Part shown: in pieces, positions 54,970-64,000 of the stretch
Layout: each line of letters begins with the position of its first letter
Position numbering within the stretch: the stretch's first letter is position 1
Origin: Hydrococcus rivularis NIES-593
GTDB taxonomy: Bacteria; Cyanobacteriota; Cyanobacteriia; Cyanobacteriales; Microcystaceae
Reading direction: 5' to 3'
Length of the DNA: 64,000 nt
Assembly (NCBI RefSeq): GCF_001904635.1
Contig: NZ_MRCB01000009.1
Location: 1-64,000, forward strand
Made by a program: the position numbers and the translations under genes
The notes under the pieces: model-generated
Databases searched by the model: none
What the model was told of the DNA's origin: nothing
The model's input: the letters and a program-made list of their open reading frames with translations, nothing else

Positions 54970-56532
54970 ATGATGTCTAAACACGCAATAAATCGAAAAT
55001 CTCCTTCAACAAAAGGAAGGCAACGAGATTGGCAACAGCCCTCTAGTTCCCTATGGCTTGCGCCCTCGCTCGATTCTATCAAAACAATAACTCGATTTTT
55101 TTCTCCTTATTGGCTAGCTTGTATTCCTCTAGCAGCCGTTATTTTTGTCGTATGGAATGGTGCTGTTTCTGCCCAAGAAGCTGAAGGACCTACACCTGCG
55201 GACGTTCAGGTAGCGCTAAACACTATCTGGGTTTTAATAGCAGCGATTTTGGTGATCTTCATGAACGCCGGATTCGCCATGCTAGAAACTGGCTTTTGTC
55301 GTCAGAAGAATGCCGTCAACGTTCTCTCTAAAAACCTAATTGTTTTTGCACTGTCCACCATCTCCTTTTGGGTAACTGGGTTTTCCCTGATGTTTGCCAA
55401 CATAGGCAATGGTTTTATCGGTGCGGGAGGCTGGTTCCTAAGCAGCAATAATGCTGAAACCTATGGAGTTCCAGGCGGTCTTCCCATAGCCGTTTTCTTC
55501 CTCTTCCAAGTTGCCTTTGCCGGAACTTCCGCAACGATTGTTTCTGGTGCTGTAGCTGAGAGAATTAAGTTCGTCGATTTCTTGATTTTTAGCTTGCTAC
55601 TGGTCGGAGTTTCTTATCCGATTACCGGACACTGGGTCTGGGGCGGTGGCTGGCTGTCAGCATTAGGATTTAAAGATTTTGCTGGCTCGACTGTAGTACA
55701 CGCCGTTGGCGGATGGGCAGCTTTGGTCGGTGCGGCTATTCTCGGACCGAGAGAAGGTAAATATAGAGATGGTCGTATCAATGCTATCCCAGGTCACAAC
55801 ATGAGTATTGCGACGCTGGGATGTTTGATTCTCTGGATTGGCTGGTTTGGATTCAATCCAGGCTCTCAGTTAGCAGTCGATGCAGCAGTGCCCTACATTG
55901 CAGTGACGACCAACCTGGCAGGCGCAGCAGGCGGGATTGCAGCTACCGTGACTTCTTGGGCCAAAGACGGCAAGCCAGATCTTTCTATGATTATCAACGG
56001 GGTTCTGGCTGGCTTGGTAGCGATTACTGCTGGCTGTGCATTTGTTTCCTATTGGGGCGCTTTCGTCATTGGAATTATCGCCGGCGTAATCGTCGTTTAT
56101 TCAGTTGCTTTCTTCGATAACCTCAGAATTGACGATCCTGTCGGCGCTATCTCGGTTCACTTGGTTAACGGTACGTGGGGAACGCTGGCTGTAGGATTGC
56201 TTGCCGACCCCAACATCCCAATAGCACTACCAGAAAATCCTGTAACGGGATTGTTCTATGGCGGAGTCAATCAACTGATTAATCAGCTCATTGGTATTGT
56301 GGGGGTTGGACTGTTTACGGCTGTCTTTAGTGCTGTGGTTTGGATGATTCTGAAAGCCGTATTCGGCTTGCGCGTCAGCCTTGAAGAAGAAATCAATGGC
56401 TTGGATATTGGCGAACACGGGATGGAGGCTTACAGTGGTTTTGTCAAGGAATCTGACGTATTAGTAGGCAGCCGTGCTAGTGGAATCAGCGAGGTAGATC
56501 TTGCCAGCCGTTCGGAAGGTATCGGAAAGTAA
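54970..56532 (+). CDS. amt: Ammonium transporter Amt
   Basis: Trimeric plasma-membrane ammonium channel. The mature part has eleven predicted helices. A signal peptide (about residues 48-68, ending AQ/EAEG) precedes it. The twin pore His residues lie in [13 protein letters not shown] and [11 protein letters not shown]. The signature [12 protein letters not shown] and the phenylalanine gate region are present. 520 aa, longer than average because of the N-terminal extension of about 45 residues before the signal. Two adjacent ATG codons at 54970 and 54973 are both possible. No glnB/glnK adjoins. Confidence 0.95.
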   Translation: MMSKHAINRKSPSTKGRQRDWQQPSSSLWLAPSLDSIKTITRFFSPYWLACIPLAAVIFVVWNGAVSAQEAEGPTPADVQVALNTIWVLIAAILVIFMNAGFAMLETGFCRQKNAVNVLSKNLIVFALSTISFWVTGFSLMFANIGNGFIGAGGWFLSSNNAETYGVPGGLPIAVFFLFQVAFAGTSATIVSGAVAERIKFVDFLIFSLLLVGVSYPITGHWVWGGGWLSALGFKDFAGSTVVHAVGGWAALVGAAILGPREGKYRDGRINAIPGHNMSIATLGCLILWIGWFGFNPGSQLAVDAAVPYIAVTTNLAGAAGGIAATVTSWAKDGKPDLSMIINGVLAGLVAITAGCAFVSYWGAFVIGIIAGVIVVYSVAFFDNLRIDDPVGAISVHLVNGTWGTLAVGLLADPNIPIALPENPVTGLFYGGVNQLINQLIGIVGVGLFTAVFSAVVWMILKAVFGLRVSLEEEINGLDIGEHGMEAYSGFVKESDVLVGSRASGISEVDLASRSEGIGK

Positions 56533-56733
56533 AATCATCCCCAAAAAATTCTTATCGGAATTGCTGTCAAAAGCGATCCAGTTTCTCTAAATAAATCAAA
56601 AAAACAGGGAAAAGACTCAGGGAAAATTTATATCAGTTTTTAAAAATCCCTTTGCTCTTTTCCTTATTTAATTTCAATTGAATCTATTTTAATGATCCTA
56701 CTACGAGATCGGAAAACTTTGAATAAAATTTGA

Positions 56734-56988
56734 TTATATTTTTTCAAAAGAGTTATTATTCCAATTACAATTTATATCTTCTTTTTTGATTTTTAAGACT
56801 TTTTCTTCATTCTCATCCAGCCATTGTCGGCATTGTATTCTTAAATTCATCTTTATTTTTTCTATTTCTTTATCTGTATTATTTTGTGCTATGATTGCTC
56901 GCGAAACCATAGTAAAAGCAAACACAAATGAAAACAATACAGCATTAATTACTAAAACCTGATTTAATAAATTAGGTTTTCTTGCCAT
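56734..56988 (-). CDS. Small single-helix membrane protein
   Basis: An 84-aa frame with a single transmembrane helix (about residues 10-30) and a charged, Asn/Lys-rich cytoplasmic tail. The surrounding sequence is AT-rich. No Shine-Dalgarno is evident and no family is recognised. Likely but unproven. Confidence 0.4.
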   Translation of the reverse strand: MARKPNLLNQVLVINAVLFSFVFAFTMVSRAIIAQNNTDKEIEKIKMNLRIQCRQWLDENEEKVLKIKKEDINCNWNNNSFEKI

Positions 56989-57186
56989 TGTTTGGGTTAA
57001 AAGGTTTTGTGGTCTTACATTTATATAATTCCCGAAAACCTTACATAAAATATCAATCTGGTTTTTAAAAAATTTTTTCTCTAATTTTTAAGTCATTAGA
57101 TCTAAAAAAATAATTAACAAAATGAAATTACGATTGTCGTTAGTTTATTGCAGCAAACTATAAAAAATAAACCATCAAAAACGACC

Positions 57187-57804
57187 TTACAAATCTGAAT
57201 TTTTAACTGTTTCTGGAACGCTAACAGGAGAAATTTTAGCGATCGCTCTCAAATTTTGGCAGCGAATTAATTCAGTGAAATTCAAGCTGGGACGACCTTC
57301 TAGTTCGGCAACGGCTTCTATGGCAGAAAGTAAACTTTGAGCGGCTTCTACTTCTGTATAACCGCGTCTGAGAGCAACTTTAATCGCCGCTTCATCAGCA
57401 TCTAATTCTCGTTGGACGCTTCGGTTGCTGCGCCAGATTTGGTTAGCCGCGATCGCGGTTAATCCACCCGCTACAATCATACCAACTGCATCTCCCTGTA
57501 TCAGTTCGACAGCGACTCCTGCCAGTCCTGCTAGCGCGATGCCTTGATAGACGTCTGGTTTAAACCATTTAATCCCAGTTAAGATACTGACCGATCGCAG
57601 TATGAGTAAATCCCTCTGGGATTGAGACAACCGCCGCCACAAATCGAAGTTGATGTAAATTGGTCGATTATCTCGATTCCAAGGCATCGGAAACGGCGTG
57701 TCGATTACCTTTGACTGCTGGGGCTTGCTGACGATTTTGGTCAGCATGCGTCCCGATGCAGGCATCATATCCAGTAGGCGACCGATCTCGGATTCTAGAC
57801 TCAT
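57187..57804 (-). CDS. DUF3318 family protein
   Basis: A 205-aa cyanobacterial conserved protein. An N-terminal soluble stretch (PFPMPWNRDNRPIYINFDLW) precedes a hydrophobic segment (about 95-135) that may be membrane-associated, then a helix-rich tail. ELDADEAAIKVALRRGYTE-type sequence is a typical block. Function unknown. Single gene. Confidence 0.75.
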   Translation of the reverse strand: MSLESEIGRLLDMMPASGRMLTKIVSKPQQSKVIDTPFPMPWNRDNRPIYINFDLWRRLSQSQRDLLILRSVSILTGIKWFKPDVYQGIALAGLAGVAVELIQGDAVGMIVAGGLTAIAANQIWRSNRSVQRELDADEAAIKVALRRGYTEVEAAQSLLSAIEAVAELEGRPSLNFTELIRCQNLRAIAKISPVSVPETVKNSDL

Positions 57805-57994
57805 TAGCTTGCGGTCTGTTGACCGTTGTTTCTCATCGATTATTGAGTATAATGGCTTTCCGAAGTAATATCTTTATGCCAGCAAGTCTCTAAAATCTGG
57901 CAGATTTGCAATCTATATTTCTTGGTGAGAAATGCGGAATCTTGGCGATCAACTTAGCTAAGATCGGTAATTTCCCTGAATTGCTCATACCAAC

Positions 57995-58021
57995 GTAGGG
58001 GCAAGGCTGCTTTGCCCCTAC
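57995..58021. repeat. GTAGGGGC palindrome, short form
   Basis: A 10-bp stem GTAGGGGCAA / TTGCCCCTAC around GGCTGCT. The same terminal bases occur in the elements at 42058 and 52622, suggesting one dispersed-repeat family. Confidence 0.55.
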
Positions 58022-58117
58022 TGCAACGTTTCCAGGAGTTACGCACTCGACCTAATTTTGTCATTAGGAGCGACGTAAAGGACTCGGCATGACAGGTGAC
58101 GGCGTAAGTTTTAGTTT

Positions 58118-58327
58118 CTATTCAATCGAAATCGACTGAGGACCGCTACCGTTACCAGAGGACGTATCTGTCGAGGAAAAAGTAGTAATGCCTTGTTTCT
58201 CTAGCCAGCTTTTGAGGGGATCTTCAGAAAGTTTGAGCCGCAGGATTCCGGATGCGAATCCGCCGAGAAAAGCAATTGGCTGTTTGGTCAGTTCTTCGAT
58301 CGCGGGTTTTAGTTCGTCCAAAAACAT
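58118..58327 (-). CDS. Small conserved hypothetical protein
   Basis: A 69-aa soluble protein starting MFLDELKPAIEELTKQPIAF, with a hydrophobic Gly-rich helix (AFLGGFASGILRL) and a Ser/Thr/Gly-rich tail. The ATG at 58327 has AAAGGAGATTTACA before it, so this start is preferred over a longer upstream frame (to 58369). No known function. Confidence 0.6.
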   Translation of the reverse strand: MFLDELKPAIEELTKQPIAFLGGFASGILRLKLSEDPLKSWLEKQGITTFSSTDTSSGNGSGPQSISIE

Positions 58328-58448
58328 TGTAAATCTCCTTTTGATCTGTCGCTTTCTATACGGGCACAAGTTTGACTTCTAACCCCTATAGTTAAATGTT
58401 AAGTTATTTGAAGTTAAGCTGCGTTTACATCTTCTAGGAATTCACACT

Positions 58449-58970
58449 ATGTCTGCTAGTGAGAGAAAAGTAAAATCAATTAATCGGAGTTTGTTGATAG
58501 TTGTCTTGCTACTGGCGATCGCGCTTATCTGGATAGGAGTCAGAATCGCTTTTCCAGACAGTCCGACCCTATTTGCCGGAACGCGCCCTGATAATCTAGG
58601 GGTTAGTTCGGGAAAACTAGCGCCCTGTCCTAGTACGCCTAACTGTGTCAGCTCTCAAAGTGCCGATATCGAGCATTATATCGAGCCGCTTACCTATCAA
58701 TCTAGCGCGACAGACGCGATCGCTAAGTTAAAAAATCTTATCGAAACTCAACAGAGAGCAAAACTGATTGCAGAAACTGGAAATTATCTCTACGCTGAAT
58801 TTATGACTCGTTGGATGGGATTTGTCGATGACGTGGAATTCTATGCCAATGAAGAAGCGAAAAAGATCGAGGTGCGATCGGCTTCTCGTTTGGGAGAATC
58901 GGATTTAGGAGTAAATCGCCAGCGAATCGAAAGTATTAGAAATCTATTTAATCAAAGTTCAGATGAATAG
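58449..58970 (+). CDS. DUF1499 family lipoprotein-like protein
   Basis: A 173-aa protein of the DUF1499 family. One N-terminal transmembrane or signal segment (about 14-34) is followed by the conserved CPSTPNCVSSQ motif and the WMGFVDDVEFYANEEAKKIEV-type C-terminal block with SASRLGESDLGVNRQRIE. DUF1499 proteins are widespread in cyanobacteria and plastids; function is not established. An ATG start with preceding A-rich sequence. Confidence 0.8.
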   Translation: MSASERKVKSINRSLLIVVLLLAIALIWIGVRIAFPDSPTLFAGTRPDNLGVSSGKLAPCPSTPNCVSSQSADIEHYIEPLTYQSSATDAIAKLKNLIETQQRAKLIAETGNYLYAEFMTRWMGFVDDVEFYANEEAKKIEVRSASRLGESDLGVNRQRIESIRNLFNQSSDE

Positions 58971-59326
58971 AATACAATAATCTGTAGCAGGGTTATTTCA
59001 TTCTGATTGCAGTTAACCAAGAAATGAATTTCTTGGCTCAAAATTTAAGTCCGTATTATAGGACTTAAGGGATTAGACAGAGAATTGATTCTCTGGCTTT
59101 CTTTTGGGACAACCTGTTAGATAAAATTTGTAAAAATATTAATATTTTTTTCGAAAATATCAGACAATTGTTATCTATTTTGGTAATCGATCTCACGGTT
59201 TTATGTAATATTTAATATATTTTTTAAAAAAATAGATTTTAAATCTATCTAAATCTAAAACCATCTTCAAACATTTTTATGCGAGCGATCGTGCAAACTT
59301 AATAGGCAAAATTTAAAAATTCTATC
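58971..59326. other. AT-rich intergenic spacer
   Basis: A 356-base stretch. Small hairpins include CCAAGAAATGAATTTCTTGG near 59020-59040. The 19-base shared motif is at 59101-59119. No gene seen. Confidence 0.4.
59101..59119 (+). repeat. 19-bp motif shared with 3096-3114, copy B
   Basis: Identical to copy A (CTTTTGGGACAACCTGTTA). See that entry; no transposase is adjacent. Confidence 0.4.
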
Positions 59327-59557
59327 GTGTTTAATTTGTCAGGAGTTTCTGGATTAGCCGAACAAGATATTAGTAAAGTATCCTTTCAATATGGTACTTC
59401 TCTAAACGAAACCCGCATTCCTGGTAATCCTTCGACCACTCCATCCCCAGTTAGAGAGGTGCCAGAACCTAGCGCAACAGCAGCTATTGGTTTGCTTGCT
59501 CTTAGTTCATTGGGACTTCTTAAGAAAAAATCTCACGAGAGCAAAACTTCTGTTTAA
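59327..59557 (+). pseudogene. PEP-CTERM protein fragment
   Basis: A 76-codon frame whose C-terminal half is a PEP-CTERM sorting signal: VPEPSATAAIGLLALSSLGL followed by LLKKKS. The LSGVSGLAEQDISKVSFQYG part resembles the end of the mature domain of longer cyanobacterial PEP-CTERM proteins. An in-frame stop lies just upstream (59303) and no signal peptide or full mature domain exists. It is probably the 3' remnant of a decayed gene. Confidence 0.65.
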
Positions 59558-59747
59558 TATCGTTGGCAGAAATCCCTAAAATCCATCGATTCACTGTAGA
59601 GGCACGACAAGGATCGGTCTATACTATTAAGCATTCGATCGGTTACCAACAGAATAAACTAAGAATTTTTAAAAAAACCCTTTAGCTTATCGTCGGTTTT
59701 GGCATCGTTAAAGATAGTCCTGTTGAAGCGACCAAATAATCTGTCTC

Positions 59748-61796
59748 ATGATACCTCGCCAAAACGTCCGTAACATAGGAATTTCTGCCCACATCGATGC
59801 CGGAAAAACGACCATTTCCGAACGAATACTTTTCTATACCGGAAAAATCCACAAGATCCATGAGGTGAAAGAAGGGGATGGCGAGGGGGCAACCATGGAC
59901 TATATGGATTTAGAGAGGGAAAAAGGAATTACGATAACCTCAGCCGCAATTACCTGTTTTTGGAAAGATACCCAAATCAACCTCATCGATACTCCCGGAC
60001 ACGTAGACTTTACCATTGAAGTCGAGCGATCGCTGCGGGTTCTCGATGGAGCAATTATGGTACTCGATGGGGTTGCCGGAGTGCAATCCCAATCGTATAC
60101 GGTAGACAGGCAGATGAAGCGCTATCGCGTCCCCCGGATCGCCTTTATCAACAAACTCGATCGCATCGGTGCCAATTCTTTCCGCGTCGTCGAAGCCATG
60201 CAGGAGAAATTAGGCTTAAATACCATTGTCTTACAATATCCTATCGGTTCGGAAGATGACTTTGAAGGGGTTATCGATCTTATTGAGATGAGAGCAAATT
60301 ACTATGAAGGCGAGAATGGGGAACATCGAGTCAGCAAACCGATTCCCGAACATCTCAAGGCAGAGGCACAAGCAGCTAGGGAAAAGTTACTCGATCGCAT
60401 CTCTATTCTCTCAGAAGAAATGACGGGCAAGTTGCTTGCAGAAGAAGAAGTTCCCAAGCAATTAATTTGGGATACCATTCGCCAGGGAACTTTGAGTCTA
60501 GAATTTACCCCTGTTCTAATAGGTTCGGCAATTAAAAATAAAGGCATACAAGATTTACTCGACGCCATTGCCCTTTATTTACCGTCTCCCATGGAAAGAG
60601 ATGCGATCGCAGCAACCGATGTCTCGACCAATGAGCAAGTAAAGGTTTATCCCGAAGCTGATGCGCCAGTAGTAGCCCTAGCGTTTAAGCTAATCGAAGA
60701 TGAATTCGGTCAACTGACCTATATTCGCCTCTATTCGGGAACCTTAAAACAAGGCGATCGCCTGTACAACAGCCGCACGCGAAAGCAAGTTCGCGTTAGT
60801 CGCTTGGTCAGAATCGAGGTCGATAAGCGCCAGGAACTCGAATCGGCTACCGTGGGAGAGATTGTTGGTTTGATTGGAGTAGATTGCGCCTCTGGCGATA
60901 CTTTATGTTCTCCCGGCACAAATCTGTCCTTAGAGGGAATTTTCGTCCCCGAACCCGTAATTACAATTGCCATTACCCCAAAAAGTCAGGAAGATGTCGA
61001 TCGCCTTAGTAAAGCACTGCGTCGCTTTGCCAAAGAAGATCCCACCTTGCGCGTCAGCAGCGATCCAGAGTCCAATAAAACCCTGCTCTCCGGCATGGGA
61101 GAATTGCACCTAGAAATTTACCTCGAACGAATGAAACGGGAATATCGCGCTGAAGTCTATGTCGGTGCGCCTGCCGTTGCCTATCGAGAAACGATTACCA
61201 AAGCTGCTAAATTTGATTACACGCTCAAAAAACAAACCGGAGGGGCAGGACAATACGCCCACGTCATAGGTCGTTTAGAACCTTGCCAAGAACCATTTTT
61301 ATTTGAAAATCGCGTTGTGGGAGGAGCAATCCCAACGCAGTTTATCCCCGCTTGCGAACAAGGATTTCGCGATGCCTTGAGAACGGGATGGTTAAAAGGC
61401 TATCCCATTGTCAACGTAAAAGTTATTTTGGAGGGAGGGTCTTTCCATCCCATCGATTCGTCGGAAATGGCATTTCGCTTTGCTGCTAGAGAAGGTTTCG
61501 AGCAAGGATTTGCCAAGGCGAAACCGACAATTTTAGAACCGATGATGCTGTTAGAAGTAGAGACTCCCAGCGAATTTGTCGGTAAGATACAGGGGAAATT
61601 ATTAGCCCGACGCGCCATGCTATTGGGTTCGGAAACGCGAGACAATTATGCCGTCCTTCGTGCCGAGGTTCCCATGGCAGAGATGTTTGGTTACTCGACC
61701 GAATTGCGATCGCTCTCGCAAGGAATGGCGACTTTCTCGATGGAGTTTGCCGAGTATCGACCATTGCCCGAAAATCTCATCGACGAGATTCGATAA
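59748..61796 (+). CDS. Elongation factor G paralogue, mitochondrial/spd EF-G1 type
   Basis: A 682-aa translational GTPase. G1 AHIDAGKTT (14-22), G3 DTPGHVDF, G4 NKLDR, then domains II-V to the C-terminus. The switch region reads GVAGVQSQSYTVDRQMKRY, and later blocks FGQLTYIRLYSG, VGLIGVDCASGD and KQTGGAGQYAHVIG, as in mitochondrial EF-G1 and spdEFG1 proteins. The usual bacterial EF-G reads GVEPQSETVWRQ there. It is not next to rpsL/rpsG/tuf, so it is most likely a second EF-G; its role (translocation, stress, recycling) is not predicted. Confidence 0.9.
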   Translation: MIPRQNVRNIGISAHIDAGKTTISERILFYTGKIHKIHEVKEGDGEGATMDYMDLEREKGITITSAAITCFWKDTQINLIDTPGHVDFTIEVERSLRVLDGAIMVLDGVAGVQSQSYTVDRQMKRYRVPRIAFINKLDRIGANSFRVVEAMQEKLGLNTIVLQYPIGSEDDFEGVIDLIEMRANYYEGENGEHRVSKPIPEHLKAEAQAAREKLLDRISILSEEMTGKLLAEEEVPKQLIWDTIRQGTLSLEFTPVLIGSAIKNKGIQDLLDAIALYLPSPMERDAIAATDVSTNEQVKVYPEADAPVVALAFKLIEDEFGQLTYIRLYSGTLKQGDRLYNSRTRKQVRVSRLVRIEVDKRQELESATVGEIVGLIGVDCASGDTLCSPGTNLSLEGIFVPEPVITIAITPKSQEDVDRLSKALRRFAKEDPTLRVSSDPESNKTLLSGMGELHLEIYLERMKREYRAEVYVGAPAVAYRETITKAAKFDYTLKKQTGGAGQYAHVIGRLEPCQEPFLFENRVVGGAIPTQFIPACEQGFRDALRTGWLKGYPIVNVKVILEGGSFHPIDSSEMAFRFAAREGFEQGFAKAKPTILEPMMLLEVETPSEFVGKIQGKLLARRAMLLGSETRDNYAVLRAEVPMAEMFGYSTELRSLSQGMATFSMEFAEYRPLPENLIDEIR

Positions 61797-61830
61797 AAAG
61801 CGATCTCGTCTAAATAACATCTTCTGCCAG

Positions 61831-63036
61831 TCAAGAAACATTAGCTCGAAATAACTTGGCTAGATGATAAGATTCTGTAACGGCATCATGCTGTTTGGCT
61901 GCCCGTTCGGCTCCTGCTTTGCCCATCATCTCCAAGCTGTCTACCGGCATCTGTAAAGCACTACGCATGGCAACCACTAGCTCGTTAACCGCTCCGGCTG
62001 GAACTAGCCAGCCGGATACCCCAGGCTCTACTAACTCAGGAATTCCAGCGACGTAGGTACTAATAACCGGACGACCTAGTGCTAAGGCTTCCATAATTAC
62101 CACTGGCAGACCTTCAGCAAAACTCGGCAAAACCATTGCCTTAGCAGCGAGAATTTGCCGTCGAACCTCGGCGTTACTTGCCCAACCAGTAATCTCGATG
62201 CAATCTTGAAGACTGAGGCGAGCGATCGCTGTTTCAATCTGACCTCGTAGCAAACCATCGCCTACGAAAACTATCTTAAATGCCAAACCTTCTGCTGCTA
62301 GCTGACTGGCTGCTTCCAACAAAAGTAATTGTCCTTTTTGCTCGCACAGACGACCCACGCAGACTAGACGAGGTTCTTGGGGAATCGGCGTATGGGGAAG
62401 ATTTAGAAATACATTATCGACACCGCAGCGGACAACGTGGATTTTTGACCATTGCTCGTAGTCGCACCACCGATAAAGTTGACTTTTACCAAAAGAACTG
62501 ATAGCTACAACAAAAGCAGCTCGTTTGATTTTTTCTGGCAAAGCAATGGCGGCTACTTTATCAAATTCTTCTGGACCGTGAACTGTAAAGCTGTAAGGAG
62601 GTCCTCCCAAAGCATGACACAGCATTGCTACGGCGGTGGAGTCGGTGCCAAAGTGAGCGTGAACATGGGAGATCTCTATTTCAGAAAACCAACCTATCAA
62701 GACACACGCTTCTGCTAAATATGCCAGATGCCTGAATATGCCTCTTTCCGACCCCCAACCGATACTCAGGGTTAACCTCAGTCCGTTGACAAAAGCAATG
62801 GGATTGGCGATGGCAACGCGCAATAAACTAACGATTAGACCTGCGATTCCGACTCCCAAAATCATTCGAGTTTTTTCTAACTCCGCGCGATCGCTCTCGT
62901 CAACAAGTTCCTCGCTGCAAGTGCGAGGCGCAAACCGAGCCACTTGTATTCCCTGTGTTTCCAGTGCGATAATTTCCCGCCGGATAAAACTGTGACTGAC
63001 CTTGGGATACTGATTGATTAAATAGGCAATTTTCAT
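61831..63036 (-). CDS. GT4-family glycosyltransferase
   Basis: A 401-aa GT-B-fold glycosyltransferase, family 4. The N-terminal half binds acceptor (HVHAHFGTDSTAVA, FTVHGPEEFD); the C-terminal half has SFAEGLPVVIMEALALGRPVI with the EX7E donor motif and the GRLCEQKGQLLLLEA region. Similar proteins make exopolysaccharide or glycolipids, but no cluster is near. The substrate is unknown. It converges with the EF-G gene. Confidence 0.88.
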   Translation of the reverse strand: MKIAYLINQYPKVSHSFIRREIIALETQGIQVARFAPRTCSEELVDESDRAELEKTRMILGVGIAGLIVSLLRVAIANPIAFVNGLRLTLSIGWGSERGIFRHLAYLAEACVLIGWFSEIEISHVHAHFGTDSTAVAMLCHALGGPPYSFTVHGPEEFDKVAAIALPEKIKRAAFVVAISSFGKSQLYRWCDYEQWSKIHVVRCGVDNVFLNLPHTPIPQEPRLVCVGRLCEQKGQLLLLEAASQLAAEGLAFKIVFVGDGLLRGQIETAIARLSLQDCIEITGWASNAEVRRQILAAKAMVLPSFAEGLPVVIMEALALGRPVISTYVAGIPELVEPGVSGWLVPAGAVNELVVAMRSALQMPVDSLEMMGKAGAERAAKQHDAVTESYHLAKLFRANVS

Positions 63037-63099
63037 TCAATCTTTACTGGCAGCGATCGCTGCTATTAACGAGAGTGAAAGAGAAATTACTCTCGTATT

Positions 63100-64000
63100 T
63101 TATGGCGCGATCGCGGCAAGATTTTGATTCAACGCCAGCGGCAATCCGCATTGCCCGTGATGGCACAATAGGCGATCGCACAGAACCAATGCCATCATTG
63201 CTTCTACCATAGGAACGGCTCTCGGCACGACGCAGGGATCGTGTCTTCCTTTGGCTGCTAGCGTGGTTTCTTCGCCCGTTTGAGTGACGGTCCGCTGTTC
63301 TTTACCAATCGTAGCCGTCGGTTTGAAGGCAACCCGAATAATAATATTCTCGCCGTTGCTGATGCCTCCCTGAACGCCGCCCGAACGGTTGGTCGCCGTG
63401 CGAATCTCGCCGTTTTCATCGATGTAATATTCATCGTTGTGTTCGCTGCCAGTCAGAAGCGTTCCTGCAAACCCCGAACCAATTTCAAAGCCTTTGCTGG
63501 CGGGTAAGGACATTACCCCTTTTGCTAATTCTGCTTCTAATTTATCAAATACCGGATCTCCCAATCCTTTAGGAACGTTACGGGCGACGCATTCAACCAC
63601 GCCGCCGATAGAATCTTTATCTCTTCTGGTTTGGTCAATTAAGTCAATCATTCGTTCGGCGCATTCTGGGTTGGGACAGCGGACGATATTGCTTTCTACT
63701 TGTTCGAGGGTAACGGTATTGGGATCGACGATCGCCTCTATATCTTTGATGCGCTTGACATAGCCGACGATTTCGACTCCGGCGGCAAGTTTGAGGATTT
63801 TCTTGGCGATTGCGCCTGCTGCTACTCGACCGATCGTTTCTCTAGCTGACGAACGTCCTCCTCCTTGCCAGTTGCGGATCCCATATTTCGCATCATAGGT
63901 GGCATCGGCATGGGAAGGACGGTATTTAACCGCTATTTCGTTGTAGTCCTGTGAACGGGCATCTTGATTGCGAACGAGAATGGCAATGGGCGTTCCCAGA
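63100..64000 (-). CDS. aroC: Chorismate synthase (partial, window edge)
   Basis: Last common step of aromatic amino-acid synthesis: forms chorismate from EPSP with FMN. The frame runs from the edge through [82 protein letters not shown] and [12 protein letters not shown]. About 300 residues are inside the window; roughly the first 60 lie beyond base 64000. No frameshift in the visible part. Confidence 0.96.
   Translation of the reverse strand, partial: LGTPIAILVRNQDARSQDYNEIAVKYRPSHADATYDAKYGIRNWQGGGRSSARETIGRVAAGAIAKKILKLAAGVEIVGYVKRIKDIEAIVDPNTVTLEQVESNIVRCPNPECAERMIDLIDQTRRDKDSIGGVVECVARNVPKGLGDPVFDKLEAELAKGVMSLPASKGFEIGSGFAGTLLTGSEHNDEYYIDENGEIRTATNRSGGVQGGISNGENIIIRVAFKPTATIGKEQRTVTQTGEETTLAAKGRHDPCVVPRAVPMVEAMMALVLCDRLLCHHGQCGLPLALNQNLAAIAP

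Overview
This 64 kb window is chromosomal DNA from an oxygenic cyanobacterium. It carries genes for a photosystem I subunit, the dark protochlorophyllide reductase, the NDH-1 complex, a carboxysome shell protein, orange-carotenoid-protein relatives, GUN4 and the Ycf35/Ycf46 pair. The HIP1 octamer GCGATCGC occurs again and again on both strands. No heterocyst or nitrogen-fixation gene is seen. The gene set resembles unicellular or baeocyte-forming (Pleurocapsa/Chroococcales-like) cyanobacteria, but that placement is a guess. Most of the window is ordinary housekeeping sequence in short operons on both strands, with no prophage, complete insertion sequence, CRISPR array or tRNA/rRNA gene recognised.

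Layout. 0-11.7 kb: PDH E2 (pdhC), a CorA transporter, a decayed GGDEF-EAL gene, a psaE with a long extra C-terminal tail, tyrS, a class A PBP, truB, ccmP and a lone ABC ATPase. 11.8-20.6 kb: one giant polyketide synthase gene (acyl-AMP ligase-ACP-KS-AT-DH-ER-KR-ACP) with no thioesterase or partner module nearby, followed by a HAD phosphatase between two copies of a MITE-like repeat. 21.8-28.8 kb: a four-gene overlapping signalling operon on the minus strand (hybrid kinase, REC-kinase, REC, REC-PAS-GGDEF-EAL), with the broken 3' end of another kinase just upstream. 28.9-34.1 kb: pdxH, the RHH-ycf46-ycf35 operon, cysE, a PPOX flavoprotein, rubredoxin and a tiny membrane protein. 34.8-38.9 kb: chlL-chlN, then a split orange carotenoid protein as two genes (helical carotenoid protein and C-terminal-domain homologue). 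39-48.2 kb: rpe, an ABC-2 permease, aqpZ, purSQ, zur, glgA, a P-loop/TPR membrane protein and icd. 48.5-54.4 kb: gun4, a GAF protein whose kinase domain looks dead, ictB, ndhN and ribD. 54.7-64 kb: an NtcA-type site upstream of amt, several small conserved genes, a PEP-CTERM fragment, an EF-G paralogue of the mitochondrial EF-G1/spdEFG1 type, a glycosyltransferase and the truncated aroC at the window edge.

The genes group into photosynthesis and pigment supply (psaE, chlLN, gun4, hcp/ctdh, ndhN, ycf46/ycf35), carbon handling (ccmP, ictB, rpe, glgA, pdhC, icd), nitrogen uptake and purine synthesis (amt, purSQ), and two-component/cyclic-di-GMP signalling. The most unusual items are the orphan PKS with repeat-derived in-frame insertions, the 115-bp TA-flanked inverted-repeat element present four times, the extended PsaE, the split OCP pair, the pseudokinase and the mitochondrial-type EF-G. 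No wholly new system can be proven from sequence alone.
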